Source: Rathayibacter sp. VKM Ac-2857 (GTDB lineage Bacteria > Actinomycetota > Actinomycetes > Actinomycetales > Microbacteriaceae). From it: a stretch of DNA of 64,000 nucleotides. The position numbers and the translations under genes were made by a program. Shown in pieces: positions 8,125-15,586 of this stretch. Positions within the stretch are counted from its first letter, which is position 1. Each line of letters begins with the position of its first letter. The notes under the pieces were generated by a model, which ran no database searches, was not told the origin of the DNA, and was given only the letters and a program-made list of their open reading frames with translations. Location of the stretch: assembly GCF_013205025.1 (NCBI RefSeq), contig NZ_JABMLE010000001.1:1426001-1490000 (forward strand). The letters run 5' to 3'.

Positions 8125-9713
8125 CGAGCCGGCCGCCGGAACGACGACGGGACCTCCGCCTTCGCCGCGGCACGAACGACGTGCTCGGTGGAGCGCGCGG
8201 GCTCGACGGCGCGCGCGGGCTCCGCGGCCCGCTCGGGCTCGGCAGCGCGCTCCGGTTCGATGGGCCGGACCGCCGGGAGGGAGCGGGCGGGCTCCTCCCC
8301 CGCGGCCCGGCGGCCGGACGACCGACCCCGCGAGCGGCCGGCGTCCGGCTCCGCGTAGTACGGGTTCTTGCGGTCGTAGTAGTAGGAGTACCCGGCGTCG
8401 CCGTCCTGCGCCGAGACCATGTTCAGCACGGTGCCGAGCACCCGGCCGCGCACCTGCTGCACGATCCGCCGGGCGGCGGTGACCTCGGGGCGGCGGGTGC
8501 GGTTGGAGGCGACGACGAAGACGATGCCGTCGACGACCGTCGCGACGATCGACGCGTCGGTGACCGGCAGGATCGGCGGCGCGTCGACGATCACGAAGTA
8601 GTCCTGCGCCAGCCGCTCGATCAGCGCGCGCATCGCCGAGGAGCCGAGCATCTCGGACGGATTCGGCGGGATGTGCCCCGCCGGCAGCGCGAACAGCCCC
8701 TCTGTGGCGGTCGGGCGGATCGCGTCCTCGACCGGGATCTGGTGGCTGAGCACCTCGCTGAGGCCGACGGCGCCGTCGATCCCGAGCAGCTTCGCGACGG
8801 TCGGGCGGCGCAGGTCGGCGTCGATCAGCAGGGTGCGCTGCCCGGAGTCGGCCATCACCCGGGCGAGGCCGGACGCGATCGTCGACTTGCCCTCGGCCTG
8901 GTTCGCGCTGGTGATCACGACGCTGCGGGTCTCGTCGTCGACGCTCGAGAAGCGCAGACCGGTGCGGAGTGCGCGGAAGGCCTCGGCGGTGATCCCGTCG
9001 ACCGCCCGGGCGTCGCCGCGGCGGCCGGCCCTGGCCCGGCCCGTCTTCGGGATGCGGCCGAGGACGCCGACGCCGAAGAGCTGCGTGAGGTCGTCGACGG
9101 TGCGCACCCGGATGTCGAGGGCGCGGCGGAGGATCGCGAGGACGAAGCCGAGCACGAGACCGCCCGCGGCGCCGAGCAGCAGGTTGCGCAGCCAGTTCGG
9201 GCTCGTGGGCGCCGAGGCCGGCTCGGCGTTCTCCAGCGGCACCACCGTGATCTGGGGGGTGCGGTCGGCGGTCGACTGCGTCTCGATGTCCGCGATCACG
9301 TCGGCGAGCGCCGCCAGGGCGCCGTTGGCGAGGGCCGCCGCGTTCTCGGGCGTCGCCGCCGAGGCGGTCACCTCGATCAGGGTGCTGCCCGGGGCGACGG
9401 CCGCGGTCAGCCGGCCGTTCAGCGGCTCGCCGCCGGGGTTCGCCTCGGGATCGGACTCGATCCGCTCGTAGACCGCGCTGCTGGAGATGAGCGGCAGGTA
9501 CGCGTTGGCCCGGGTGACCGCGGTCTGCGCTCCGCTGATCGCGTCGGCCGAGCTGCCGTCGGTCGCCGCGATGACGAAGCCGGCCGAGCTGGAGTCGTAG
9601 ACCTTCGGCGACACGGCGGAGAAGGCCGCCATCGCGCTCACGCCGACGAGAACGGCGATGACGAGGATCTTCCAGTTCCGCCGGAGGAAGGCGATGAAAT
9701 CGACGACAGTCAC
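8121..9713 (-). CDS. Polysaccharide co-polymerase / bacterial tyrosine kinase (Wzz-Wzc type)
   Basis: 530 aa, GTG start at 9713. The N-terminal TM is at about 14-33, then an extracytoplasmic Wzz domain, and a second TM at about 176-196. The cytoplasmic ATPase follows: Walker A ANQAEGKST at about 270-278, Walker A' LLIDADLRRP at about 295-304, Walker B VIVDAPP at about 373-380. A Tyr cluster (YSYYYDRKNPYY, about 442-453) is the likely autophosphorylation site. The tail carries short repeats of EPERAA/EPARAV type. It sets chain length of the capsule/EPS and is the first gene of the operon that runs down to the flippase; its phosphatase is the next gene. Kinase and Wzz are in one chain, as in proteobacterial Wzc and many actinobacteria. 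Confidence 0.95.
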   Translation of the reverse strand: MTVVDFIAFLRRNWKILVIAVLVGVSAMAAFSAVSPKVYDSSSAGFVIAATDGSSADAISGAQTAVTRANAYLPLISSSAVYERIESDPEANPGGEPLNGRLTAAVAPGSTLIEVTASAATPENAAALANGALAALADVIADIETQSTADRTPQITVVPLENAEPASAPTSPNWLRNLLLGAAGGLVLGFVLAILRRALDIRVRTVDDLTQLFGVGVLGRIPKTGRARAGRRGDARAVDGITAEAFRALRTGLRFSSVDDETRSVVITSANQAEGKSTIASGLARVMADSGQRTLLIDADLRRPTVAKLLGIDGAVGLSEVLSHQIPVEDAIRPTATEGLFALPAGHIPPNPSEMLGSSAMRALIERLAQDYFVIVDAPPILPVTDASIVATVVDGIVFVVASNRTRRPEVTAARRIVQQVRGRVLGTVLNMVSAQDGDAGYSYYYDRKNPYYAEPDAGRSRGRSSGRRAAGEEPARSLPAVRPIEPERAAEPERAAEPARAVEPARSTEHVVRAAAKAEVPSSFRRPAR

Positions 9714-9785
9714 TGTGCGCCTTTCGTGCGATCAGAGCAGCGGTTCTGTCCGAGCAGGGACACTCGACGATCCTGAGCTTTTCGC

Positions 9786-9801
9786 GTCAGGCTAGCCTGA
9801 C
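9786..9801. promoter_or_regulatory. Perfect 16-bp palindrome between divergent EPS genes
   Basis: GTCAGGCTAGCCTGAC is a perfect 16-bp inverted repeat in the 150-bp region between the BY-kinase gene (start 9713, minus) and the Wzy-like gene (start 9864, plus). GGAATTCC follows at 9822-9829. A symmetrical site at this place suggests an operator for a dimeric regulator of the capsule locus. No regulator gene is next to it, so its partner is unknown. Confidence 0.5.
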
Positions 9802-9863
9802 CGGCCCTCTGCCGCGCAAAGGGAATTCCTCCGCGGGAAGTGATGTTCTGCGAGGATTCCGGC

Positions 9864-11123
9864 ATGACCCACCACGTGGACAGCGCGGACCTCTCCGGGG
9901 GCGGAATCGGCCTCCGGGTCTCGCGGCGCCCGGATCTCGGAGCGGTGTTCCCGATAGCACACTCGGCGCGGATCATCGATGCGGCGCTGATGGGTCTGAT
10001 CATCTATCGACTCTCCGTCCCTTTCCTTCCCGGATCCTTTCCGGCCGCCCAGTCCGCCGTCATCGGACTTCTTCTGATCAGCCTCTTCCGCCGTCCTCCC
10101 CGCTCTCTCCGCGCCGTCGGCTGGTATCCCTTCCTCTGCCTCGGCCTCCTCGGCTTCGCCGTGGTGGTCTCGGCGGTGAACGGACTCGATCTCGAGCGGC
10201 GAGCGGGCAACATCGGCCTGCTGATGCTGATGGCCGCCTTCCTCGCCAGCGGCCGGATCGACGTCGCCTCCGCGATCAAGGGCATCGGCGTGGCACTGAC
10301 CCTGAACGCCGCGCTCTTCGCCGCCGGCCTCGCCCCGGACGCCTACCAGGGCGCCCTCACCGGCTACCTGCAGGACAAGAACGTCGCCGGGCTCTACTAC
10401 GGCATTGCCGCCCTGCTCGTCGCGGCGACCCTCCAGCGCCGGTGGCTCCGGATCGCGGTGCTCGTCGCCGGCGGGCTCGCGGTCGTCGCCACCGACTCGC
10501 GCACCTCGATGGCCGCCTACGCCTGCGGAATCCTCTGGCTCGTGGTGACCCCGCGGCTGGGGCTCGCCTTCCGGGCGCTCACCGGCGCCGGCATCGCCGC
10601 GCTCTTCGTCTGGGCCGAGGCGAACCTGTCCACCGCGGGCGTCTACGGCGTCGAGCGGGCCGGCTCCGACGCGCTCCGCGAGAGGATCCTGCAGGCCTCC
10701 TTCGACCGCGTCGCGCTCGCGCCGTGGAGCGGCGGCGGGCTCGGGACGGCGACGGCCGACGTCGACGGCATCGCCTGGTTCTTCCACAACTCCTACCTCG
10801 CGCTGCTCGCCGAGGGCGGCGTCGTGCTGCTCGTCGGGGTCCTCGCGATCTACGCGGTGGCGGGGTTCGGGCTGCTGCCGCGGCGACCCGAGACGTTCGC
10901 GCGCCACGCGGTCGGCGCGGCGACGGTGGTGGTGCTGCTCTGCGCGACGCAGCTCGGCGAGGTGTTCTTCGCGCCGATGTCGTTCGTCGTCGTCGGCGCC
11001 GGGCTGGCGCTGCTGGCGGAGCGGCGGCCGGAGGAGGACGCGGACGCCCTCCCCGGTGCCGAGTTCCCCGGGACAGCGCTCCCCGGGACCGAGATCCCGC
11101 TGACCGAGCGCCCCCGCAGCTAG
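9864..11123 (+). CDS. O-antigen ligase / Wzy-like polysaccharide polymerase
   Basis: 419 aa, multi-pass membrane protein. The ATG at 9864 is preceded by GAGGA seven bases upstream, which is better than a GTG/ATG pair at 9840. About 10 hydrophobic stretches are visible, for example IIDAALMGLIIYRL, FLCLGLLGFAVVVSAV and IAVLVAGGLAVVATDSR. The large periplasmic-type loop ending GGGLGTATADVDGIAWFFHNSYLALLAEGG contains the HNSYL motif of the Wzy_C/O-antigen ligase family. It would polymerise lipid-linked repeat units outside the membrane. It is transcribed away from the kinase operon, and its TAG stop shares four bases with the stop of the convergent GT4 gene. Confidence 0.88.
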   Translation: MTHHVDSADLSGGGIGLRVSRRPDLGAVFPIAHSARIIDAALMGLIIYRLSVPFLPGSFPAAQSAVIGLLLISLFRRPPRSLRAVGWYPFLCLGLLGFAVVVSAVNGLDLERRAGNIGLLMLMAAFLASGRIDVASAIKGIGVALTLNAALFAAGLAPDAYQGALTGYLQDKNVAGLYYGIAALLVAATLQRRWLRIAVLVAGGLAVVATDSRTSMAAYACGILWLVVTPRLGLAFRALTGAGIAALFVWAEANLSTAGVYGVERAGSDALRERILQASFDRVALAPWSGGGLGTATADVDGIAWFFHNSYLALLAEGGVVLLVGVLAIYAVAGFGLLPRRPETFARHAVGAATVVVLLCATQLGEVFFAPMSFVVVGAGLALLAERRPEEDADALPGAEFPGTALPGTEIPLTERPRS

Positions 11124-12244
11124 CGCCCCGCGACCTCGCGGAGCACGGCCCGGACATCGGCCCACATCCGCACGGCGTTCGCGTCGGCGAGCACCCGGGC
11201 GCGCCCCGCCCGCGCGACCTCGGCGCGGCGCGCGGGATCGCAGAGCGCCGCCTCGACGGCCGCCGCGACCCCCGCCGGATCGTGCATCGGCAGGCCGAAC
11301 GCCGTGACGCCGTCCTCGAGGTAGCCCGCCATCGCGGCGCTCCTCGTCACCGCCGCGGCGGTCCCGCAGCCGGCGGCCTCGAGCAGCACGCTCTGGCCGG
11401 TCGGGTAGGCGAGCTCGTGGGTGGGGACGACCACGAGCTCGGCGTCGCGCAGATTCTCGCGGTGCTCGCCGACCGGGACGGGATCGTGCAGCACGACGTT
11501 CGGCGGCAGCCGCTCGCTGGCCAGGCGCCCGGGCGTGGTGAAGAGATCGACGCGCCGGTGCGGCAGGAGGGCGGCCGCGGCGACGAGGGTGCCGAAGTCG
11601 CGCCCGCGGTCGACGCCGGCGGCGAGCACCTCGAAGCGCTTCGGCCGCCCCGGACCGGGCGTGTAGTAGTCCGCATCGACCCCGAAGCCGACGGGGACCA
11701 CCTTCCGCTCGTCCACCCCGTGCCGGGCGAAGACCTCGCGCTGGTTCGCACTCAGGACGAGGATCCGGTCGACGCCCTCGAGCACCCGGAGCACCCGGCG
11801 GCGCCGCTCGGGAGTGCCGGTCAGCAGCTCCTCCGCCCACCAGCAGGAGAGCACGACGAGCGGCGTCCGCGCGTACGGCGGGATCCCGGCGCGGCGCAGC
11901 AGCGCGGGGAGCTCGGCCTCCGGCTCCAGCACGGCGAGCACCACGTCGGCGGTGGCCACGGCGCGCAGCGAGCGGAGCTGGGTGTCGATCGCCAGGCCCG
12001 AGCGGTGCTCCAGCACATCGCGGAGCTTCACATGGGCGGGATGCACCGCGTGGCCTCTCGCGAGCAGCCGGGTGCCGGCGTCCCGGAGGAGATCCGCGCG
12101 ATAGGGAAGTCGTCCGCGGAGATAGGGCTCGCCGGGTCGCGCGAGAATCGTCGAGTGCTTGAGGAAGAGCCCGAGGATCCGGAGCGGCCGGATATCGGTT
12201 CCCTCAGCGGACGCATGTCGAGCGGATATCGTGTGATCGATCAT
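11120..12244 (-). CDS. Glycosyltransferase family 4
   Basis: 374 aa. The ATG at 12244 overlaps the preceding GT4 stop (ATGA), which fixes the start over longer in-frame options. The N-terminal part reads LRILGLFLKHSTILARPGEP. The C-terminal donor domain has DRILVLSANQREVF, VVPVGFGVDADYYTPGPGRP, VVPTHELAYPTGQSVLLEAAGCGTAAAV and the usual downstream ETL-type helix. It is the second gene of a two-gene minus-strand unit that converges on the Wzy-like gene. Role in capsule assembly is inferred; acceptor and sugar unknown. Confidence 0.85.
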   Translation of the reverse strand: MIDHTISARHASAEGTDIRPLRILGLFLKHSTILARPGEPYLRGRLPYRADLLRDAGTRLLARGHAVHPAHVKLRDVLEHRSGLAIDTQLRSLRAVATADVVLAVLEPEAELPALLRRAGIPPYARTPLVVLSCWWAEELLTGTPERRRRVLRVLEGVDRILVLSANQREVFARHGVDERKVVPVGFGVDADYYTPGPGRPKRFEVLAAGVDRGRDFGTLVAAAALLPHRRVDLFTTPGRLASERLPPNVVLHDPVPVGEHRENLRDAELVVVPTHELAYPTGQSVLLEAAGCGTAAAVTRSAAMAGYLEDGVTAFGLPMHDPAGVAAAVEAALCDPARRAEVARAGRARVLADANAVRMWADVRAVLREVAGR

Positions 12245-13326
12245 TCCGACTCCTTCTCCTCGAGAGATCGCAGAAGCAGTTCTATTCGATGAGCGCCTGC
12301 GGCGGGCGAGAAGTGCTCGCTCCATCTCCGCCACTTCTCCGCAGTCTCGTCCTCTCCCTCTCCTCTCGCCGAAGTAGTGAGAGCGAGAGCGATAGCAGCG
12401 GCCAATGCCTCGGCGTCTCCCGCCGGAGAGATGGCGCTGATCGACGGACCGACGACGCCGGGAAGCGCACCGGCGTCACTCACCAGCACCGGTATCCGAG
12501 CCGACATCGCCTCCGCCGCCACCAGGCCGAAGGACTCCGGCTCGATCGAGGGCACCACGACGAGATCGACCCGGGAGAAGAAGTCCGCCGGAGTCAGCCA
12601 GCCCGGCCTCTCCACCAGCGCGGCGACGGGGCCGAGCGCCGCCTCGACCTCGCGGCGCGCCCGCTCCGAGACGAAGCGCGGCTCACCGGCGACGAGCAGG
12701 CGGTACGCCCCGGGCTCGGCCGCGTCGAGCCGCGCGAGCGCCGCGGCGAGCACCCGGACGCCCTTGGCGACGGACGGACGACCGAGGAAGCCGAGCACGA
12801 CCGGGCCGCCACCGCGCTCGTGCCGCTCCGCCGGCACGACGGGCGCGCACCAGTTCGGCAGCACGGTGGCGCCGCGGACGAGATCCGCCAGGTACTGCGA
12901 CGGCACCAGCGTCGCGAGCGCCCCCGCCCGCGCGACCGGCACGAGCGCGCGCTGCAGGCCGGACGGTCGCTGGTGCAGGTGCACGATCCGGCGCGGACGC
13001 CCGGCCGTCGCCGCCGCCGGTACCAGTCCGTTGCACCAGAGCACGCCCCGGCGCTCGGTCGCGTCCCAGCGCCGCAGCGCCCGCATCCACGCGCGCCGGC
13101 CCGAGGCCTCGAGCTCGACGACCGGGTGGCCGGCCGCGCGGGCCGCGGCGACGAGGCGGCCCGGCTCCGACGGCCCGACGACGGTCACCGCGACGCCCAG
13201 CTCCTCGAGGGCCGCGGCGATGCTCAGCAGCATCACCTCGCCGCCGCCGATGTCGCCGTTGTTGGTGGCGAGGACCACTCCCTCGCCCCACAGCCCCCCG
13301 CCGACGTGCTCGCGAGCCTCCGTCAT
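12241..13326 (-). CDS. Glycosyltransferase family 4
   Basis: 361 aa, ATG at 13326 with GGGAG six bases upstream. The N-terminus shows GDIGGGEVMLLSIAAALEEL, the glycine-rich acceptor-domain loop. The donor half has VVLGFLGRPSVAKGVRVL, RLLVAGEPRF and VVVPSIEPESFGLVAAEAMSARIPVLVSDAGA, where ESFGLVAAEAM is the E-x7-E motif of retaining GT4 enzymes. It heads a two-gene unit with the next GT4 and is divergent from the nucleotidyltransferase gene at 13426. Its first third is less G/C-biased than neighbours near 12260-12420. Confidence 0.92.
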   Translation of the reverse strand: MTEAREHVGGGLWGEGVVLATNNGDIGGGEVMLLSIAAALEELGVAVTVVGPSEPGRLVAAARAAGHPVVELEASGRRAWMRALRRWDATERRGVLWCNGLVPAAATAGRPRRIVHLHQRPSGLQRALVPVARAGALATLVPSQYLADLVRGATVLPNWCAPVVPAERHERGGGPVVLGFLGRPSVAKGVRVLAAALARLDAAEPGAYRLLVAGEPRFVSERARREVEAALGPVAALVERPGWLTPADFFSRVDLVVVPSIEPESFGLVAAEAMSARIPVLVSDAGALPGVVGPSISAISPAGDAEALAAAIALALTTSARGEGEDETAEKWRRWSEHFSPAAGAHRIELLLRSLEEKESE

Positions 13327-13413
13327 CCGCCACTCCCCGCTCGATCCGCGACCACTCCCGGTGCGGACTGCTCCCCACGGTAGGACGGCGCGACGCGCGG
13401 CGAGGGCGACTGG

Positions 13414-13419
13414 GATACT
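13414..13419 (+). promoter_or_regulatory. -10-like GATACT, leaderless start of the nucleotidyltransferase gene
   Basis: GATACT ends six bases before the ATG at 13426 and there is no Shine-Dalgarno sequence in between. Spacing fits a transcript that starts at the A of the start codon. The same layout recurs at other genes in the window. No convincing -35 was seen. Confidence 0.4.
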
Positions 13420-13425
13420 GGCCGG

Positions 13426-14364
13426 ATGGAGCTCGTGACCGTTCTCTTCGCCGAGGAGGCGGTCCCGCTGCTGACGGCGTTCGTGCACCGGCGGGCCGAG
13501 GCGGCCGGGCTGCGCGCCCTCGTGCTCAAGGGCCCGATCGCCGACGCGGACGGGCTGCGACCGCCCCGCGCCTCGGGCGACGTGGACGTGCTCGTGCCGC
13601 CGGAGGACGCCCCACGGCTGGTCGCACTGCTCGCCGGCGACGGCTGGACCGAGCGTCCGTGGCCCGACGGGCCGACGCTCGCCCAGAAGCACTCCCGCAG
13701 CTACCGGCACGCGGACTGGCCGGTCGACATCGACGTGCACTGGCGCTGGCCGGGCTTCCTCGCGGCCCCGGCGGACGCGTTCGAGAGCCTCTGGAGCCGC
13801 CGGCGCACCGTCGAGATCGCGGGCCGCCCGGTGGCGGCGGTCGGTGTCGCCGACATGGCCCTGGTCCTGGCGCTGCACTCGCTCCGCGACGCCTGGCAGA
13901 TCACCGATCCGCGGCGGACCGGGCCCTCCGACTACGAGCTGCTCGTCGAGGCGGTCGCCGCGCGCCCCGCCCTGCACGCCCCGCTGCGCGACGCGGCGGA
14001 GTCGCTCGGCGCCGTGCCGACCGCCGCGCCGTTCCTGCACGCGCTCGGCATCCCGGCTCGGGCGGGCGAGGCCCCGGCGGATCAGCTGCGCGCCTGGCGG
14101 CTCGGGGCGCTCTCGCGGCACGCGGCGGCCGGCTGGGTCGAGGCCCTGCGCGCCGCCCCGGCCGCGCGCAGGCCCGCACTGCTGCGCCGCGCCCTCTTCC
14201 CCTCCGGCTCCGCCCTGCGCGCCGCCGACCCGAGCATCGGACCGCGACGACGCGACGCCGTCGCGGGCTGGTGGCGGCGCTTCCGCCGCGGCGTCCGCAC
14301 CGCCCCCGAGGCCTGGCGGCTCCTCCGGCAGGCCGACCACGGCGCGGATCGGACCCCCGCATGA
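13426..14364 (+). CDS. Nucleotidyltransferase-fold protein (NTP_transf_5 family)
   Basis: 312 aa. Landmarks: LRALVLKGPIADADGLRPPR, then SGDVDVLVPPEDAPRLVALL (the D-x-D pair of the nucleotidyltransferase fold), and DWPVDIDVHWRW. The KG...DxD...DxHW order is characteristic of the NTP_transf_5 family (Pfam PF14907) found with HprK-related kinases and PqqD-like proteins. The C-terminal half is helical and Arg/Ala-rich. Its stop overlaps the start of the HprK-related gene (ATGA), so the two are made together. The substrate of this family is not known. It is in the middle of the polysaccharide locus. Confidence 0.8.
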   Translation: MELVTVLFAEEAVPLLTAFVHRRAEAAGLRALVLKGPIADADGLRPPRASGDVDVLVPPEDAPRLVALLAGDGWTERPWPDGPTLAQKHSRSYRHADWPVDIDVHWRWPGFLAAPADAFESLWSRRRTVEIAGRPVAAVGVADMALVLALHSLRDAWQITDPRRTGPSDYELLVEAVAARPALHAPLRDAAESLGAVPTAAPFLHALGIPARAGEAPADQLRAWRLGALSRHAAAGWVEALRAAPAARRPALLRRALFPSGSALRAADPSIGPRRRDAVAGWWRRFRRGVRTAPEAWRLLRQADHGADRTPA

Positions 14365-15458
14365 CCCGGGACCTCACGATCGCGCCCTTCGGTCTCGGCG
14401 TGCGCCTGAGCTTCGACGACACCGTCCCCGACGCCGTGATCGCGCGGTTCCAGGAGTCGTGGAGTGACGTGACCGACGTCGCGGAACGCCCGGGCTCGGC
14501 GCACCGCGTCTCGCTCACCGAGCCAGAGGGCGTCGCGGGCGTGATCGCGCAGCCGACGGAGGAGGCGCTCGCCGAGCACCTCGGCGCGGCGCTCACCGTC
14601 GCCGCCGTCGACGCCTGCCGTGGGCGGCTGCTCAGCATCCACGCGTCCGCCCTCGCCCTCCCCGACGGGCGGGTCGTCGCCTTCACCGGCCGGCCCGGCG
14701 CGGGCAAGTCGACGCTGATCAGCCTGGCCGGCCGCCGCTTCGGCTATCTGACCGACGAGACGGTCGCCGTCCGCCGCGACGGGACCGTCCTGCCGTTCCG
14801 GAAGCCGATCGCCCTGCACGGCGGCACCTCCGGCTGGAAGCGGCACCGCTCCCCCGCCGCATCCGGGATGCTCCCGCTTCCGGCCGCGCCGCTGCGGCTC
14901 GCCGGGCTCTGGCTGCTCGCCCGCGACGCCGACGGCCCCGATGTGCCCGTGCTCGAGGAGGTCGGCTTCGACGAGGCGCTGCGGGCGCTCCTGCCCGAGC
15001 TGAGCTGGTTCGCCGAGCTGCCGTCGGCGCTGCACCACCTCGCCGCGCTGGTCGACGCGATCGGCGGCGTGCGGCGGCTCCGCTACCGCGAGGCGGAGTC
15101 GGTGCTTCCGCTGCTGGACGGCGTCCGCGAGCCGGCGGCCGTCGCAGAGACGGAGCCCGAGAGCGTCGCCTCGGCCGCGAGCGCTCCCGGCGCCTACCGT
15201 CGCGACGACGGCACGGAGTGGATCGAGCGCGACGGCGTCGTCTCCTGCCTGCGCGGGAGCCTCATCGAGTCGCTGACCGGGATCGCTCCGGTGCTCTGGC
15301 GCACCCTGGCGCGGCCGGCGAGCTTCGGGGAGCTGACGGCGGCCGTCGTCGCCGAGCACGGCGCGCCCCCCGGCGGCGACGCGGGCGAGGTCGTCGGGGC
15401 GGTGCTCGCCGAGCTGGTCGAGCGCGGACTCGTCGCTCGGGTCCCGGCCCGGGGATGA
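14361..15458 (+). CDS. HprK-related kinase fused to a PqqD-like domain
   Basis: 365 aa. Residues about 90-135 read LLSIHASALALPDGRVVAFT, GRPGAGKST (Walker A, about 110-118) and FGYLTDETVAVRRDG, which is the HPr kinase fold with HASA ahead of the P-loop and an acidic TDE after it. Residues about 275-365 resemble a PqqD domain (AYRRDDGTEWIERDGVVSCL, LIESLTGIAPVLWRTLARPA, ELVERGLVARV). No HPr protein is near. Family knowledge: such 'HprK-related kinase A' proteins occur with PqqD and PF14907 proteins in EPS loci and have no assigned substrate. Here the ATGA coupling to the nucleotidyltransferase supports a shared step. Confidence 0.8.
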   Translation: MTRDLTIAPFGLGVRLSFDDTVPDAVIARFQESWSDVTDVAERPGSAHRVSLTEPEGVAGVIAQPTEEALAEHLGAALTVAAVDACRGRLLSIHASALALPDGRVVAFTGRPGAGKSTLISLAGRRFGYLTDETVAVRRDGTVLPFRKPIALHGGTSGWKRHRSPAASGMLPLPAAPLRLAGLWLLARDADGPDVPVLEEVGFDEALRALLPELSWFAELPSALHHLAALVDAIGGVRRLRYREAESVLPLLDGVREPAAVAETEPESVASAASAPGAYRRDDGTEWIERDGVVSCLRGSLIESLTGIAPVLWRTLARPASFGELTAAVVAEHGAPPGGDAGEVVGAVLAELVERGLVARVPARG

Positions 15459-15462
15459 GACC

Positions 15463-15498
15463 GGGCGGCGCCCCCTCCCCCCGGAGGACGCGCCGCCC
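15463..15498 (+). terminator. GC-rich hairpin after the HprK-related gene
   Basis: GGGCGGCGC (15463-15471) pairs with GCGCCGCCC (15490-15498) around an 18-nt loop, starting five bases after the stop codon. There is no T-run. It is likely an actinobacterial I-shaped terminator for the plus-strand genes. A 14-bp near-tandem repeat of ACCACCCGATCAG follows at about 15520-15547. Confidence 0.55.
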
Positions 15499-15586
15499 GC
15501 ATCGTGCCGCCCGACCGGCACCACCCGATCAGAACCACCCGATCAGGACTGGACGGGCTCCGAGCTAATGCCCGGAACCCGAGGAC

